Shown: positions 17,596-27,534, counted from the stretch's first letter. The stretch is DNA of 64,000 nt from CBDANO01 sp965197665 (GCA_965197665.1 CBDANO010000005.1:992001-1056000); one strand, 5' to 3'. Made by a program: numbers and translations. Notes: generated by a model not told the origin, from the sequence alone.

Positions 17596-17906
17596 GCGGC
17601 GCCGGAACCGGCCTTGAGGCGCCGCTGACCGGAGAGGCCCGGAAAACACCCTAGACTTGCGGCATGGCGCCAACGGGTATGCTAACCCTACGCCGCGGCC
17701 GTAGTGTGGGCATGGCGGTCTGTGGAGCGTCCGGCGGCGGATGTAGTTTCCCCAGCGGCGCAAACAAGGCTGGGCCGCGTCCCGTCTCATCCGCCCTAGG
17801 GCTGTCGTAATAGTCCCTGCTTACGGCTTGGTTGACCGGGAAGGTTTTCCGGCACCGTTTACCTGCTTAACCGGGTCTCTCCGCAATTCTTGAGGCGAGG
17901 TAGCTG
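17596..17906. other. Intergenic region
   Basis: About 310 bases with no credible gene. A weak TTGCGG/TATGCT pair (17657-17683, 15-base spacer) is the only promoter-like signal I see before the M16 protease. Confidence 0.4.
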
Positions 17907-20570
17907 ATGACGGCTATATCCTTTGAAAAGACGACCCTATCCAATGGGCTCGACGTGATCCTTCATCAAGACCACTCAATTCCTGTCGTAGCCGTCAACG
18001 TTTGGTATCACGTAGGCTCCAAGGATGAAGAGATGGGCCGCACCGGATTCGCGCATCTCTTCGAGCACATCATGTTCGAAGGTTCCAAACACCATAACAA
18101 GAGCTACTTCGACCCCCTTCAGAAAGCCGGGGCTAATCTCAACGGCTCCACCACCCTCGACCGGACCAACTACTGGGAGGACGTTCCGTCGAACTATCTG
18201 GAGTTGGCCCTGTGGCTGGAATCCGACCGGATGGGATTCCTCCTCGAAGCCTTGGACCAGCAGCGTTTCGACATTCAACGGGACGTGGTAAAAAACGAGC
18301 GGCGCCAGACCTATGAGAACCGCCCTTACGGATTGGCCCATCAGAACATACAGAGCGCATTGTTTCCTCTTCCCCATCCCTATCATTGGATGACCATCGG
18401 GTCCCAGGAAGACTTGGACGCGGCCAGCCTGGAGGACGTCAAGTCGTTTTTCGAGCGCTATTACTCCCCTTCTAACGCCAGCTTGGCCATCGCCGGAGAC
18501 TTCCAAAAAGACGATGCCTTGGAGTTGGTGAACCGTTACTTCGGCGGCTTGCCCCCCGGCCCGCCACTGGCGCGGAAAGGCCGTCAGGACTCCAGCCTGG
18601 CCGGGCGCGTCGAACTGGAGATGCGGGACAAGGTATCCCTTCCCCGTATATACATCTCTTGGCCGACCCCTCCGGATTTCAGCGGCGACGACGCTCCCTT
18701 GGAGTTGCTGGAGGCGATTCTTGCCGACGGCCTCAGCTCCCGGCTTCACCGCGCCTTGGTTTACGAGAAGCAAATCGCTCAGACCGTTTCCATCAGGTAC
18801 GGCCCGTCCGAGATCGCCGGTCAATTCATTGTTCAGGTTACGGCGGCCCCCGGCCACGAGTTGGCCGAGGTGGAGGCGGCCGCCGACGCGGAAATGGCGA
18901 GGCTTTCACGGGAACCGCCCACTGAAGAAGAAATTGCCCGGGTCAAGAACCGGCTCGAGTCAAGCCACTACCGGCAACTCGCCAGGATAGGCGGGTTCGG
19001 CGGCCGCGCCGACCAACTCAACCACTTCAATGTCTTTGCTCAAGACGTCGAGGCGATCAACTCCAGCCTGGATCGCTACTTGACAGTGCAATGCGAAGAC
19101 ATACTGCGGGTGAGCGAGTCGGTGCTGAACGGGCGTCAGGTACGGCTGAGAGTATTGCCAGAGCGGCCCCTCCAGCCAACAGCCTCGGTCGCTTTGGACC
19201 GCGCCGCTATGCCGCCGCCGGCCCGGCAGCCGGCTTTTACCCCGCCCACTCCTCTTCGCAGCCGATTGGAGAACGGCCTGGAAATTATGGTCGTGGAGCT
19301 ACCGGGACTCCCGATAGTGGCCTTTGGAATTATGCTGCGGGGAGGCGCTGTGTCGGACCCTCAACACCTGCCCGGGCTCTCCAGCTTTACCGCCGAAATG
19401 CTGTCTGAGGGCACGTCCACCAAGACCAGCCAGGAAATCGCGGGGGCCTTCGACTTCATTGGCGCTCGATTGTCCACCGACGTGCGCCGCGAACACGCCT
19501 TGCTGGCCACGGAAACCCTGACGAAACATTGGCCGGCTGCGTTGGAGTTGGTGGCCGACCTCATAAAGAATCCTACGTTTCCCGAGCACGAGTTGGAGCG
19601 AGTCCGCCGCGAGTTACTGACCGATCTACGCCGCAGCAAGGATGATCCCACAGCCGTTGCCGAGCAAGTGATGTGCGGCTTGGTGTTCGATCAAGAAACC
19701 GGGTACGGCCATCCAATTCACGGCACGGAAGCCGCAGTGGAGTCGCTGACCCGGGACGACGTGGCCGCCATGTTCAGGCAGGCGTACGGCCCCGCCGGCG
19801 CTACGATGATGGTTGCCGGTGACGTAAACTTGGCCGCGGTGACCCGGCAAGCCCAAGCCGCCCTAGGGGACTGGCAAGCGCCCTCGAGGACCCTACCCGA
19901 GCCAAAGGGCGTGGCGGAGGGAGGCGTCGACGCGGCCACCATCTATTTGGTGGACCGGCCCGGGGCGGCCCAATCGGTGGTCCGCGCTTTGCATGCCACT
20001 ATACCGCGCAACCATCCGGACTACTTTGGCCTCCTACTGCTAAACTACGCCTTTGGCGGACAGTTCGCGGCCCGGTTGAACCAGAACTTGCGCCAAGACA
20101 AAGGGTACAGCTACGGGTACCAGTCCATCGTTCAATGGCATCTGGGACCGTCCCTGCTGTATGCCGGAGGCAGCGTCGAGACCCACGTGACCAAAGAGTC
20201 GGTGGCCGAAACCCTACGAGAGTTCAGGGACGTTCACTCCGACCGTCCCATCACCCAGACCGAGCTGGACGCCGCCAAGGCGGGCATCTTGCAAAGCTAT
20301 CCCGCCAGCTTCGAACGCCCCAGCCAGCTAATCAACCACCTGCTTCAAATGGTGCTGTTCGACTTGCCAATAGACTACTTTCACACCGTGAAACCTAACA
20401 TCGACGCCGTGGACTTGGAAGGGGTCCAACGCATAGGCGGCGAGTTGGTCCGGCCGGACCAGCTATGCCTGCTGGTGGTCGGCGACCGCCAAGCGGTGGA
20501 ACCCGGACTACTCGAACTGGGGCTGCCGTTGATAATCTTGGATGAAGACGGAGCGCCGGCGAAGGACTGA
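17907..20570 (+). CDS. Two-module M16 (insulinase/pitrilysin) family metallopeptidase
   Basis: An 887-residue protein made of two M16 halves. The first half carries the inverted zinc motif HLFEH at about residues 49-53 and a downstream glutamate in NERRQTYENRP, so it should be the catalytic half. The second half, from about residue 450, lacks HxxEH (the position reads LSSFTAEM) but keeps the Arg/Tyr pair in LRQDKGYSYG that non-catalytic partners supply. Many bacteria encode these halves as two adjacent genes; here they are fused. No signal peptide is visible. GAGGCGAGG precedes the ATG. Converges on rph. Confidence 0.92.
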   Translation: MTAISFEKTTLSNGLDVILHQDHSIPVVAVNVWYHVGSKDEEMGRTGFAHLFEHIMFEGSKHHNKSYFDPLQKAGANLNGSTTLDRTNYWEDVPSNYLELALWLESDRMGFLLEALDQQRFDIQRDVVKNERRQTYENRPYGLAHQNIQSALFPLPHPYHWMTIGSQEDLDAASLEDVKSFFERYYSPSNASLAIAGDFQKDDALELVNRYFGGLPPGPPLARKGRQDSSLAGRVELEMRDKVSLPRIYISWPTPPDFSGDDAPLELLEAILADGLSSRLHRALVYEKQIAQTVSIRYGPSEIAGQFIVQVTAAPGHELAEVEAAADAEMARLSREPPTEEEIARVKNRLESSHYRQLARIGGFGGRADQLNHFNVFAQDVEAINSSLDRYLTVQCEDILRVSESVLNGRQVRLRVLPERPLQPTASVALDRAAMPPPARQPAFTPPTPLRSRLENGLEIMVVELPGLPIVAFGIMLRGGAVSDPQHLPGLSSFTAEMLSEGTSTKTSQEIAGAFDFIGARLSTDVRREHALLATETLTKHWPAALELVADLIKNPTFPEHELERVRRELLTDLRRSKDDPTAVAEQVMCGLVFDQETGYGHPIHGTEAAVESLTRDDVAAMFRQAYGPAGATMMVAGDVNLAAVTRQAQAALGDWQAPSRTLPEPKGVAEGGVDAATIYLVDRPGAAQSVVRALHATIPRNHPDYFGLLLLNYAFGGQFAARLNQNLRQDKGYSYGYQSIVQWHLGPSLLYAGGSVETHVTKESVAETLREFRDVHSDRPITQTELDAAKAGILQSYPASFERPSQLINHLLQMVLFDLPIDYFHTVKPNIDAVDLEGVQRIGGELVRPDQLCLLVVGDRQAVEPGLLELGLPLIILDEDGAPAKD

Positions 20571-20591
20571 GGGGCCGGCTATGATTCCGGG

Positions 20592-21329
20592 TCACAACCC
20601 CCGAATAGCTTCCCTTTGGGCTTGGAACAATGGCTCCATGCCCCTAGCCGCCAAAGCCAGTACCCCGTCAACCCGCTCACGCGGAAATGGCGCCGCTTCG
20701 GTAGCTCCTTGCAACTCGACCAACCCCCCTTGGCCGGTGAGCACCACGTTGAAGTCCACCTCCGCTTGAAAGTCCTCTTGGTAGCACAGGTCCAGCAGCA
20801 GGGCGTCCTTCAGAATACCGACGCTGATAGCGGCCACCGCGGTCCGCAAGGGCACTTTGGGCAACACTTTGCGGCGGACCAGCATTTTAGTCGCCTGATA
20901 AAGGGCGACGTAAGCGCCTGTAATGGCCGCAGTTCGAGTCCCTCCGTCGGCCTCCAGCACGTCGCAGTCTATCTGGACCGTTCGTTCCCCCAAAGCCTCC
21001 AAATCGGTGACCGCCCGCAGTGACCGGCCAATCAAGCGTTGGATTTCTTGGGAGCGGCCGCTGGGCCGCCCGCTGTCCCGGGACCTAGCCGTGCGCGACG
21101 TCGTGGCCCTGGGCAGCATATCGTATTCGGCGGTTACCCACCCCCGCCCTTGGCCTCTAAGGAAAGGCGGCACTCTCTCTTCCAGTGAAGCGGCGCATAT
21201 CACCTTGGTCGATCCCATCTGGATCAACGCCGAGCCCTCGGCGAACTTTTGATAGCCCGGGGTGATAGTCGTGGGCCTCGCCTGGTCCCAGCGCCGGCCA
21301 TCCGGTCTATCCAGTGCCCGTCTATTCAA
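20592..21329 (-). CDS. rph: Ribonuclease PH
   Basis: A 245-residue phosphorolytic 3'-5' exoribonuclease that trims tRNA 3' ends. Recognisable blocks: EGSALIQMGSTKVICAAS, GQGRGWVTAEYDMLPRAT, GRPSGRSQEIQRLIGRSLR, and QIDCDVLEADGGTRTAAITG. The TTG start at 21329 has GGAGGG upstream. Typical length for the family. Distal gene of the minus-strand housekeeping run, 130 bases after comEC. Confidence 0.96.
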   Translation of the reverse strand: MNRRALDRPDGRRWDQARPTTITPGYQKFAEGSALIQMGSTKVICAASLEERVPPFLRGQGRGWVTAEYDMLPRATTSRTARSRDSGRPSGRSQEIQRLIGRSLRAVTDLEALGERTVQIDCDVLEADGGTRTAAITGAYVALYQATKMLVRRKVLPKVPLRTAVAAISVGILKDALLLDLCYQEDFQAEVDFNVVLTGQGGLVELQGATEAAPFPRERVDGVLALAARGMEPLFQAQREAIRGL

Positions 21330-21459
21330 TATGGAATGCCCTCCCGTCGGAGACTTCAGACCTCCGCCGGCGGATCGAGTACCCGTCAGCTTGATGACCA
21401 GTATACATGAGGCTAGGCGGCGGCGAATTCTGGACTCAAGGCGGGACTGCCTTGGGGCA

Positions 21460-23916
21460 TCATTCTCCGGTCTTTACCCATAACCGCCGTCCGTCGCTGA
21501 TGAACTCAATGGCCCCGTCCCGGTCCGTTCGGTAAAGGCCTTCAGCCCCCACAATTTGCTCCAGTCTTTCGACGACGTCAGTATGGGGATGCCCGAACCT
21601 GTTAGATTTGCCCGCCGATACCACGGCCACTACCGGATCGACCCGGGAGAGGAACCGGGGCGTTGTCGAGGTCTTGCTGCCGTGGTGAGCCACCTTCAGA
21701 ACGGTGCTTGCCAGGTTACGGTCACCCTTGGTCAAGTGGTTTTCGGCGCGGGCTTCAATGTCGGCGGCAAGCAGGAAACTCACGTCGTCGTAAACCAGCC
21801 TAAGGACCAAGCCGTTGTTGTTCTTGTCGGCTACGGAGCCGCCGAGGGGCTTGTCCGGCGGATTGAGGACCTCTATCACCAGGCCCGGCTCCAGCATAAT
21901 TCGATGCCCTGCCCACAACTGCACTTTTTCCGGCCCGCCTCCCTCGAGGCTGGCCTGCCATGGGGGGTAGAGGGCGCTTTCGGGGTCCTCCAACCCCACC
22001 ATAACCGACCCCACCCGGTACCGGTCCAATACCTCCAACAAACCACGGCTGTGGTCGGCGTCCAAGTGGGTCAGCGCCACCACCTCCAGGCTCCGGTCAC
22101 CCCTTGACATCGGTCCGCTGATGGCCCGAACTCCACTTTCCGCCCCGGGGCCGCCGTCCACCAATACCTGTTTGCCTTGCGGGGTGACAATCAACGCGCT
22201 GTCGCCCTGCCCAACGTCGAAGAAGTACACGTGGAGCTTGCCGTCCGGCCCGCTGAACACCTGGAGCCACAGAAACACCGAGGCAACGACCAACCCGGCG
22301 CCGATGGTTAGCAGCCTCATGGCCGGCGTAAATACCAAGGCCGGGTGCGTTCTTACGTCTTCGGAGGGCCCAAATGCCCGCATAAGCACGGTCCACGCGG
22401 CTGGAAGATATGGCCGCCCCGCCGCCAACAACACCAGCCCTCCGATAGTCAGGTACCACGCCCAAACCAACCCGGCCCCCACCCAAGCGCCGGAGACGGT
22501 ATAGCTGGGCACCCGGGACACCAACTCCACCAAATAGGACAGGGGGATCCAGCTAATCCATCCAAATAACTGGCCCAGGTCCGGGTGCAAGAGCCCGCCC
22601 ACCGCCGTGGCAAAGGCACCGGCGAGTATCCAGGGCAGCGAAGGCAAAGCAGCAACCGTGCCCAGGATGCCCAACAATGGAATTCGATGGAAATGCAGGG
22701 CCACCAGCGGCCACGTTGCCAGAGTGGCCGCAATCGATACCAGAAGAGCGGTCGCCAACCAGCCCAACGCATAATTCAGCCCGCCATAGCCGGTCAAGCC
22801 GGGGCCTCCTAGAGTCGCCGTCACACGAGAAACGTAAGGCATGGCCAAAACAATACCGGCGATGCCGGCAAAGCTCAGTTGGAACGAGACTTGCTGGAGG
22901 GCCTGAGGACTGACCGCTACCATAACGGCGGCGCTGAGAGACAGGGTCGGCAGAACGGCGCGGGGGCGGCCCAAGGCCAGGGCGGCGAGAACGACGCTGC
23001 CCATGATTGCCGCCCGGACCACCGACAGAGGCAGGCCGCTGATCAGGGCGTACAGCCAGATCAGCAATAAGGGGATTATCAAGTACATCCCCCACCCGCG
23101 GCCCAAGACGGCGCTGCATATCCCCAGCGCCAGAGCCATCAAAACCCCTACGTGCAGACCTGAAATTGCCAGCAAGTGGGCGGTGCCGGTGTTCCTGAAT
23201 TCCTCTTTCAGGTCTTCGGGTAGCGGTCCTCGCTGCCCCAGAAGCAGCGCGCGGGCCACGGCGGATTGAGGCTCGGGGAGATGTTGTTGAATCGATTCGG
23301 ATAGATCACGGCGCAGGTCGAATATCCAATCCCGCCACCCGCTCCTTGATTCCTCCGGAAGACCCACCAGAGTCACGTCCCTGGAATAAACGACTCCGGA
23401 AATACCCTGATTGGCCAGATAGGAGGCATAATCACGCTCGGCTAGGGTTCGGGGACGGTGCACCGTCCCGGACAGTGCCAAGCGGTCCCCACGGCGAAAA
23501 TAGGGTGGCTCTCGGGATGCGACAAAGCCTTCCGGGGGTTCCCCGTAGACCAGGGCGTTGAGGTTGACGGGGTCCGGCCCTTCACCCCTGTCGATGGACT
23601 CCACGCCCAATACAAACTCGATGCGTTGCGCCGTCGCCTCCGGGTCGTCCGTTATCTGCCCCCGCAAGGTGACGGTCGCCCCGTCATCTGCGGTCAGGGG
23701 CGTCAGAGGCCGGTCGGCGGCCTCCACCCGCAGCAAAGCGATGAGCAAGGCCCCAGCCAACACCGCCGGCCAAATGGAACGCCGGTGAAGATAGAGAACG
23801 GCGCCGGCGGCGAAAGTAGCTATGATGAGCAGCGATAGCGGAAGCGCCGCAACGTCGACGCGCAAGCCGATGAAAACGCCGAGCAGCCAGAACGCGGCTA
23901 GGAGTCCCAGTCTCAT
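21460..23916 (-). CDS. comEC: ComEC/Rec2 family DNA-uptake channel
   Basis: An 818-residue polytopic membrane protein. The N-terminal hydrophobic segment and OB-like domain (about residues 1-200) precede the competence domain, with RALLLGQRGPLP and TGTAHLLAISGLHVGVLMAL and multiple helices. A C-terminal metallo-beta-lactamase domain from about residue 560 has DVGQGDSALI, LTHLDADHS and KVAHHGSKTS. It carries single-stranded DNA across the inner membrane during transformation. With dprA in the same gene run, this supports natural competence; pilus genes are not in the window. Confidence 0.95.
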   Translation of the reverse strand: MRLGLLAAFWLLGVFIGLRVDVAALPLSLLIIATFAAGAVLYLHRRSIWPAVLAGALLIALLRVEAADRPLTPLTADDGATVTLRGQITDDPEATAQRIEFVLGVESIDRGEGPDPVNLNALVYGEPPEGFVASREPPYFRRGDRLALSGTVHRPRTLAERDYASYLANQGISGVVYSRDVTLVGLPEESRSGWRDWIFDLRRDLSESIQQHLPEPQSAVARALLLGQRGPLPEDLKEEFRNTGTAHLLAISGLHVGVLMALALGICSAVLGRGWGMYLIIPLLLIWLYALISGLPLSVVRAAIMGSVVLAALALGRPRAVLPTLSLSAAVMVAVSPQALQQVSFQLSFAGIAGIVLAMPYVSRVTATLGGPGLTGYGGLNYALGWLATALLVSIAATLATWPLVALHFHRIPLLGILGTVAALPSLPWILAGAFATAVGGLLHPDLGQLFGWISWIPLSYLVELVSRVPSYTVSGAWVGAGLVWAWYLTIGGLVLLAAGRPYLPAAWTVLMRAFGPSEDVRTHPALVFTPAMRLLTIGAGLVVASVFLWLQVFSGPDGKLHVYFFDVGQGDSALIVTPQGKQVLVDGGPGAESGVRAISGPMSRGDRSLEVVALTHLDADHSRGLLEVLDRYRVGSVMVGLEDPESALYPPWQASLEGGGPEKVQLWAGHRIMLEPGLVIEVLNPPDKPLGGSVADKNNNGLVLRLVYDDVSFLLAADIEARAENHLTKGDRNLASTVLKVAHHGSKTSTTPRFLSRVDPVVAVVSAGKSNRFGHPHTDVVERLEQIVGAEGLYRTDRDGAIEFISDGRRLWVKTGE

Positions 23917-24013
23917 GCCGCCCCCGCTTCAAACCCGAAAGTGCGGCGGTCGACGCTCACCGGATCAAAGTTGGAGGGCAAGGAAACCTGAAAAGGTCTG
24001 GGCCGTGGCGGAG

Positions 24014-25264
24014 TTAGAGCAACCGCTCCATGGGTTGCGGCTGCGGTACCGGCCTGCGCTTCTTGGAGGAAGCCGGCGGCTTGGACCCATCGCCGGACGT
24101 TGCTAGAATCGTGCCGTCGGTGACGGTGATAGCCAGAGGGTCGCCTTGCTCGGCGTGGGCGGCACTGGTGACCACACGGCCCGTCGCCCGGTTTTCCACC
24201 ACCGAGAAGCCCCGGCCCAACGTTGCCGCCGGGTCCAATGCTTTCAAACGGTACTCCATGCCCTCAGTGTGGGACCTAGCCAGTCCGATACGCGCAGCCC
24301 AGCCGGAATGGGCGCCTCTGGAGAGATCATCCACCCGCCGCCGCCAAGTAGCTAGGTCGGGCAATCCGGACTCCATCCGCCGTAGAATGCCGGACAACTT
24401 ATCTCTGTCGCTTTGGGTCCGGTGGGCCGCGGCTCGGTGAGTGAAGTCCGCCAGCGCCGCCAGCCGCCTCCGCAGTTCGTATTGATCGGGTACCACAAGC
24501 TCCGCCGCCGCGGAGGGGGTTGGCGCTCGAACGTCCGCCACGTAGTCCGCGATAGTAAAGTCGGTCTCGTGACCAATAGCGCTTACTATGGGGACCTTGC
24601 TGGCGTATATAGCGCGGGCCACCGCTTCCTCGTTGAAGGGCCCCAACTCTTCCAAAGAGCCGCCGCCCCGAGCAATGATTACCACACTGGCCCGGTTATC
24701 CCGTTCCAGCCGTTCCAAGGCCGCGACGATCATGGGCGCGGCTTCCGCTCCCTGAACCTGGGTAGGAGACAAGACCAACTCCACCAATGGGTAGCGGCGC
24801 CGGACCACGTTTCGTATGTCGTGGAACACCGAGCCTGCCGGAGACGTTACCACGCCAACAACGCCGGGGAATTGGGGCAATGGCCGCTTGCGGCTTGGTT
24901 CAAACAGCCCTTCGGCATCCAACCGCAGCCGAAGACGCTCCAACTCCAAGGACAACTCGCCCACGCCTTGAGGCATCGCCAAGTCCACCATGAAATCGGT
25001 CGAACCTCTGGGTTCGTAGAAAGTGATGCGGCCGTGGGCGGATACTTCGGTACCCACGGCCAGAAGCTCGGACCCAGGCTGGCCCCTGAACATCACGCAG
25101 TTCAGTACGCTCTGGTCGTCCTTCAGGGTAAAGTAAGAATGCCCCGATGATGAAACTCTGAGGTTGGATATCTCGCCGACCACCCACAAGTCGGCCAACA
25201 TAGGGTCGCGCTCGAAAGACTGTCTCAGGTGGCTGGTTACTTGCGCTACGGTGTAGACGGCCAC
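24014..25264 (-). CDS. xseA: Exodeoxyribonuclease VII large subunit
   Basis: A 416-residue XseA: N-terminal OB-fold (VYTVAQVTSHLRQSFE, LWVVGEISNLR, SGHSYFTLKD), then the catalytic domain with GVVTSPAGSVFHDI, RGGGSLEEL, VSAIGHETDFTI and ADVRAPTPSAAAE, and a C-terminal strand with LGRGFSVV. GTG start with GGAGGCGAG upstream. The small subunit XseB, usually adjacent, is not found in the 97 bases before comEC or elsewhere nearby. Confidence 0.96.
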   Translation of the reverse strand: MAVYTVAQVTSHLRQSFERDPMLADLWVVGEISNLRVSSSGHSYFTLKDDQSVLNCVMFRGQPGSELLAVGTEVSAHGRITFYEPRGSTDFMVDLAMPQGVGELSLELERLRLRLDAEGLFEPSRKRPLPQFPGVVGVVTSPAGSVFHDIRNVVRRRYPLVELVLSPTQVQGAEAAPMIVAALERLERDNRASVVIIARGGGSLEELGPFNEEAVARAIYASKVPIVSAIGHETDFTIADYVADVRAPTPSAAAELVVPDQYELRRRLAALADFTHRAAAHRTQSDRDKLSGILRRMESGLPDLATWRRRVDDLSRGAHSGWAARIGLARSHTEGMEYRLKALDPAATLGRGFSVVENRATGRVVTSAAHAEQGDPLAITVTDGTILATSGDGSKPPASSKKRRPVPQPQPMERLL

Positions 25265-25358
25265 GCTATCAGCTCGCCTCCTGCGGAGGTTTTCTTAGCA
25301 TCGTTCCGATGGCCTTACCCCGTATTTCATCCCGGGCCGGGCGGCGGCGAAGACCGGG

Positions 25359-25925
25359 TCAGGTCACCCGCTCCGTGTACGCTCCGGTGCGGGTGTCCAC
25401 CCTGACGATGGTGCCCGGCGTTATGAACATGGGGACGTTGACGCGCAGGCCGGTCTCCAAGGTCGCCGGCTTGGTCCCGCCCTGGGCGGTATCTCCCTTG
25501 AAGGCGGGCGGAGTTTCCGCTACTTGCAACTCTACGTGGGTTGGCAGATTGACGTTTATGACGGCCCCTTTGTAGAACACCACCTCGACCATCATCTGCT
25601 CTTTGAGGTAGTCTAGGGTCCCGCTCAATATATCCTTGGTCAACTCGTGCTGGTCGAAGGTCTCTTGGTCCAAGAAATAGTAGAACTCCCCGTCGGTGTA
25701 TAGGAACTGGGCTTCCCGGTTGTCCATGTCGGCCAAGGAAAACTCGGTATCGTAACGCTGGAAAGTGCGCTCCACCACGGCGCCGGATAGAAGGTTCTTT
25801 AGCTTGATGCGGGTGACCGGGGCCCGTTGCTGCATCTTGTGCCGCTCGTAGTCCATGATCTGCCAGGGTTGCCCGTCCAGTTCGATGACCAAGCCGCGGC
25901 TAAGGTCGCTAAAGTTAATGCTCAT
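25359..25925 (-). CDS. efp: Elongation factor P with atypical modification loop
   Basis: A 188-residue, three-domain EF-P that relieves ribosome stalling at proline runs. The fold is clear: GLVIELDGQPWQIMDYE, IKLKNLLSGAVVERTF, and VNVPMFITPGTIVRVDTRTGAYTERV at the C-terminus. The usual KPGKG tip loop reads KMQQR at residues 30-34. In ungapped alignment the normally modified Lys/Arg is Gln33, with Arg34 next to it. No EpmA, EarP or YmfI-type modification gene is nearby. Member of the aroQ-pepP-efp-xseA run. Confidence 0.94.
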   Translation of the reverse strand: MSINFSDLSRGLVIELDGQPWQIMDYERHKMQQRAPVTRIKLKNLLSGAVVERTFQRYDTEFSLADMDNREAQFLYTDGEFYYFLDQETFDQHELTKDILSGTLDYLKEQMMVEVVFYKGAVINVNLPTHVELQVAETPPAFKGDTAQGGTKPATLETGLRVNVPMFITPGTIVRVDTRTGAYTERVT

Positions 25926-26005
25926 AAGAGTCCATCCCCCGGTCCAAGGCCGCGAATTGGTCCGAACTAATCGTTGATCCAGGCAGGGGCAGTCAAGGCC
26001 CGGAA

Positions 26006-27076
26006 TTACTTGGATGCCTTGCTCAGCGTAACGGCGCCGTCATTTCCCAGTAGGACTATGTCTTCGATCCGGACTCCGCCCCAGCCGCTGACGTAGATGC
26101 CGGGCTCTACGGTGAACACCGTCTCCGCCGCCAAGAGGTCTGAGGACTTCGGCCCCACCCGCGGGTTTTCGTGCACGGCCAAGCCCACGCCGTGGCCTAG
26201 GCCGTGGCCGAAGTTGTCGCCATAGCCAGCCTCGGCGATGACCCCGCGTGCCAGACCGTCGCACTCTTCGCCGCTCATCCCCGGTTTGACGGTGTTGATG
26301 GCAGTAAGCTGGGCGCCCAATACTATGTCGTATATTTTCCGGAAGGTGTCGTCCGGTTCTCCGACCACCACCGTGCGGGTGATATCGGAGCAATAGCCGC
26401 CGACCTTAGCCCCCATGTCGATGACGATGGGTTCGCCAATACCTATGGGCCGGTCGGTCGGTCGGTGGTGGGCCATGGCGCCGTTGGGCCCCGCGGCCAC
26501 GATGGTATCGAAGCTTGTACTGTCCGCGCCGAAGTCCCGCATCGACGCCTCCAAACGCCAAGCTACTTCCCGCTCGGTCATACCTTCCTCTATCTGAGGG
26601 CAAACCGCCTCCATAGCCCGGTCCGAAGCGTCTATTGCTTTCTGCAAGTTGGTCAACTCGAAGCCGTCTTTGACGGCCCGCTGCCCTTCGGTGACGCCCG
26701 CGGTCGCTACCAGAGAGACCTCAGCGAGGGACCCGTCCCCCTTCAGAGCTTCAATAAGATTATGGTAAGTGGATACCGTCATGTTCTGGCTTTCGAATCC
26801 CAGCCTCCGCACGCCGGTGTCCTTTAGCCATTCGATCAACCAGTCCCATCCTCCTCCGCTCACTTGCATGACCCGGTAATCCGGGGCCTGGCTGGTGGCT
26901 TGCTCGGTGTAGCGGAAGTCGGTAACCAGTACCGCTTGGTGGTTGCTGATGAGCAGATAGCCGGCCGACCCGGTGAAGCCGGACAGGTAGCGGCGGTTTT
27001 CGGGCGTCGAAATCAGCATCGCGTCCACTTCGCGCTCCGGCAACCGGCTGATCAACCGGTCTATTCGGTCTTTCAT
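26006..27076 (-). CDS. pepP: Xaa-Pro aminopeptidase (M24 family)
   Basis: A 356-residue metallopeptidase removing N-terminal residues next to proline. The creatinase-like N-terminal domain (RLISRLPEREVDAMLI) is followed by the pita-bread catalytic domain. It has metal ligands Asp in IDMGAK and GGYCSDITRT, His in GHGLGHGVGL, and Glu in FTVEPGIY and VRIEDIV. ATG 27076 overlaps the aroQ stop by 4 bases, so upstream start codons are rejected and translation is likely coupled. The aroQ-pepP-efp order is a common bacterial arrangement. Confidence 0.93.
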   Translation of the reverse strand: MKDRIDRLISRLPEREVDAMLISTPENRRYLSGFTGSAGYLLISNHQAVLVTDFRYTEQATSQAPDYRVMQVSGGGWDWLIEWLKDTGVRRLGFESQNMTVSTYHNLIEALKGDGSLAEVSLVATAGVTEGQRAVKDGFELTNLQKAIDASDRAMEAVCPQIEEGMTEREVAWRLEASMRDFGADSTSFDTIVAAGPNGAMAHHRPTDRPIGIGEPIVIDMGAKVGGYCSDITRTVVVGEPDDTFRKIYDIVLGAQLTAINTVKPGMSGEECDGLARGVIAEAGYGDNFGHGLGHGVGLAVHENPRVGPKSSDLLAAETVFTVEPGIYVSGWGGVRIEDIVLLGNDGAVTLSKASK

Positions 27077-27534
27077 TCGGTCTCTCCTTGGGCCTCTCTC
27101 TCTTCGACAATCCCGGCCAGAATGTCCAAGGCCGCAGTATAGCTTCTCCATCCGAAGCCCGCAATTTGGCCGATGGAGATATCGGAGATGATCGAGGGCC
27201 GCCTCCACTCTTCCCTAGCGAAAAGATTGCTCAAGTGTACTTCGATGACCGGCACGCCGGCGTCTATGAGGGCGTCTTTTAGAGCATAGCCATAGGTCGT
27301 CAGCGCGCCCGGGTTTATGATGAGGCCCTGAATCTTCCCCCAGTTTTCCTGAATGCGGTCAATGAGGCCGCCTTCGGCGTTGGATTGATAGAAATCGACT
27401 TCCACCCCCAGGGACTGGGCCCGGACTGCCATTTCCCCGTTGATCTCATCCAGGGTCTTGACTCCGTAGACGCCCGGGAGACGGCGGCCCAGGATATTGA
27501 TGTTCGGTCCGTTCAACACCAAGAAACGGGCCAT
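27073..27534 (-). CDS. aroQ: Type II 3-dehydroquinate dehydratase
   Basis: A 153-residue shikimate-pathway enzyme. Seen: LNGPNINILGRR at the N-terminus with Asn11, the catalytic Tyr in GVYG (Tyr23), QSNAEGGLIDRI, and the Glu-His pair in VIEVHLSN (98-100). The substrate-contact histidine normally found in AYTHTS or ALTHY motifs is Thr80 here (GALTTYG). GGGAGATAG precedes the ATG, 5 bases after xerC/D. Otherwise of normal length and pattern. Confidence 0.94.
   Translation of the reverse strand: MARFLVLNGPNINILGRRLPGVYGVKTLDEINGEMAVRAQSLGVEVDFYQSNAEGGLIDRIQENWGKIQGLIINPGALTTYGYALKDALIDAGVPVIEVHLSNLFAREEWRRPSIISDISIGQIAGFGWRSYTAALDILAGIVEEREAQGETE

Noticed and set aside
16537..17790. 417-residue minus-strand frame across the cobD-like and PNPOx genes
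   Set aside because: Crosses an intergenic region with promoter and terminator and overlaps two clear genes; no motifs.
20928..20946. GTTCGAGTCCC, like the T-arm of a tRNA
   Set aside because: It is the complement of the ADGGTRT region of rph and no acceptor or anticodon stem surrounds it.
23917..24013. Searched for xseB between xseA and comEC
   Set aside because: Only 97 bases and no XseB-like helix-rich frame.
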